Shown: positions 14,018 through 14,031 of the stretch, one piece after another | Layout of the letters: the number at the start of each line of letters is the position of its first letter | Numbering within the stretch: the stretch's first letter is position 1 | Assembly: GCA_946619065.1 (NCBI GenBank) | Contig: CAMOLY010000016.1 | Location: forward strand, 1 to 14,031 | Direction of reading: 5' to 3' | DNA: 14,031 nucleotides | Origin: an uncultured Clostridia bacterium | GTDB taxonomy: Bacteria; Bacillota; Clostridia; Oscillospirales; Oscillospiraceae | The notes under the pieces: model-generated | What the model was told of the DNA's origin: nothing | The model's database searches: none | What the model saw: only the letters and a program-made list of their open reading frames with translations | Made by a program: the position numbers and the translations under genes

Positions 14018-14031
14018 ACATAGAAACATTA

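Overview
The window looks like a chromosomal stretch of a fairly GC-rich member of the Clostridia, probably of the Oscillospiraceae/Ruminococcaceae type. This is an inference from sigma-A style promoters, strong AGGAGG ribosome sites, GUG/UUG starts, a tRNA with encoded CCA, and the gene families present (CarD/CdnL, PrmA, a VTC/DUF4956/CotH-kinase cluster, IS1182-type transposase). No taxonomic marker gene is present, so the assignment is tentative.

Layout. (1) 1-1150: one end of an IS1182-like element, minus strand; its transposase is open from a GTG at 1059 through the left window edge. (2) 1155-1241: tRNA-Leu(CAA), minus strand, with its own promoter; the insertion sequence lies immediately behind its 3' end. 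(3) 1388-2044: a monocistronic CarD-family regulator, minus strand, with promoter and terminator. (4) 2077-4221: divergent two-gene unit of prmA (ribosomal protein L11 methyltransferase) and a membrane-anchored DUF4015-like glycoside-hydrolase-fold protein, closed by a terminator. (5) 4236-9501: a self-contained three-gene operon with sigma-A promoter and a strong terminator, coding for a TerB-N/TerB-C protein, a BrxD-like P-loop ATPase and an Lhr-like DEAD/DEAH helicase. (6) about 9507-12922: VTC polyphosphate polymerase domain protein, DUF4956 membrane protein, and a CotH-kinase protein with Gly/Gln/Pro-rich repeat blocks. (7) 12923-13597: a non-coding or decayed stretch full of short palindromic repeats sharing a GGGGACGGTTCTC core. 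(8) 13598-14017: an AT-rich gene for a small four-helix membrane protein.

The most interesting part is the operon at 4305-9463. Two of its three proteins resemble the ATPase and helicase seen in type 2 BREX, but no PglX methylase, PglZ or PglW/PglY is present in the window. They are instead paired with a Ter-associated domain protein. The spacing (5 and 9 nt gaps, ribosome sites inside the preceding gene's end) indicates that the three products are made together and probably act as one complex on DNA. A role in defence or genome maintenance is inference, not shown by the sequence. The second cluster (VTC, DUF4956, CotH) is plausibly a membrane-located polyphosphate or cell-surface phosphorylation system.
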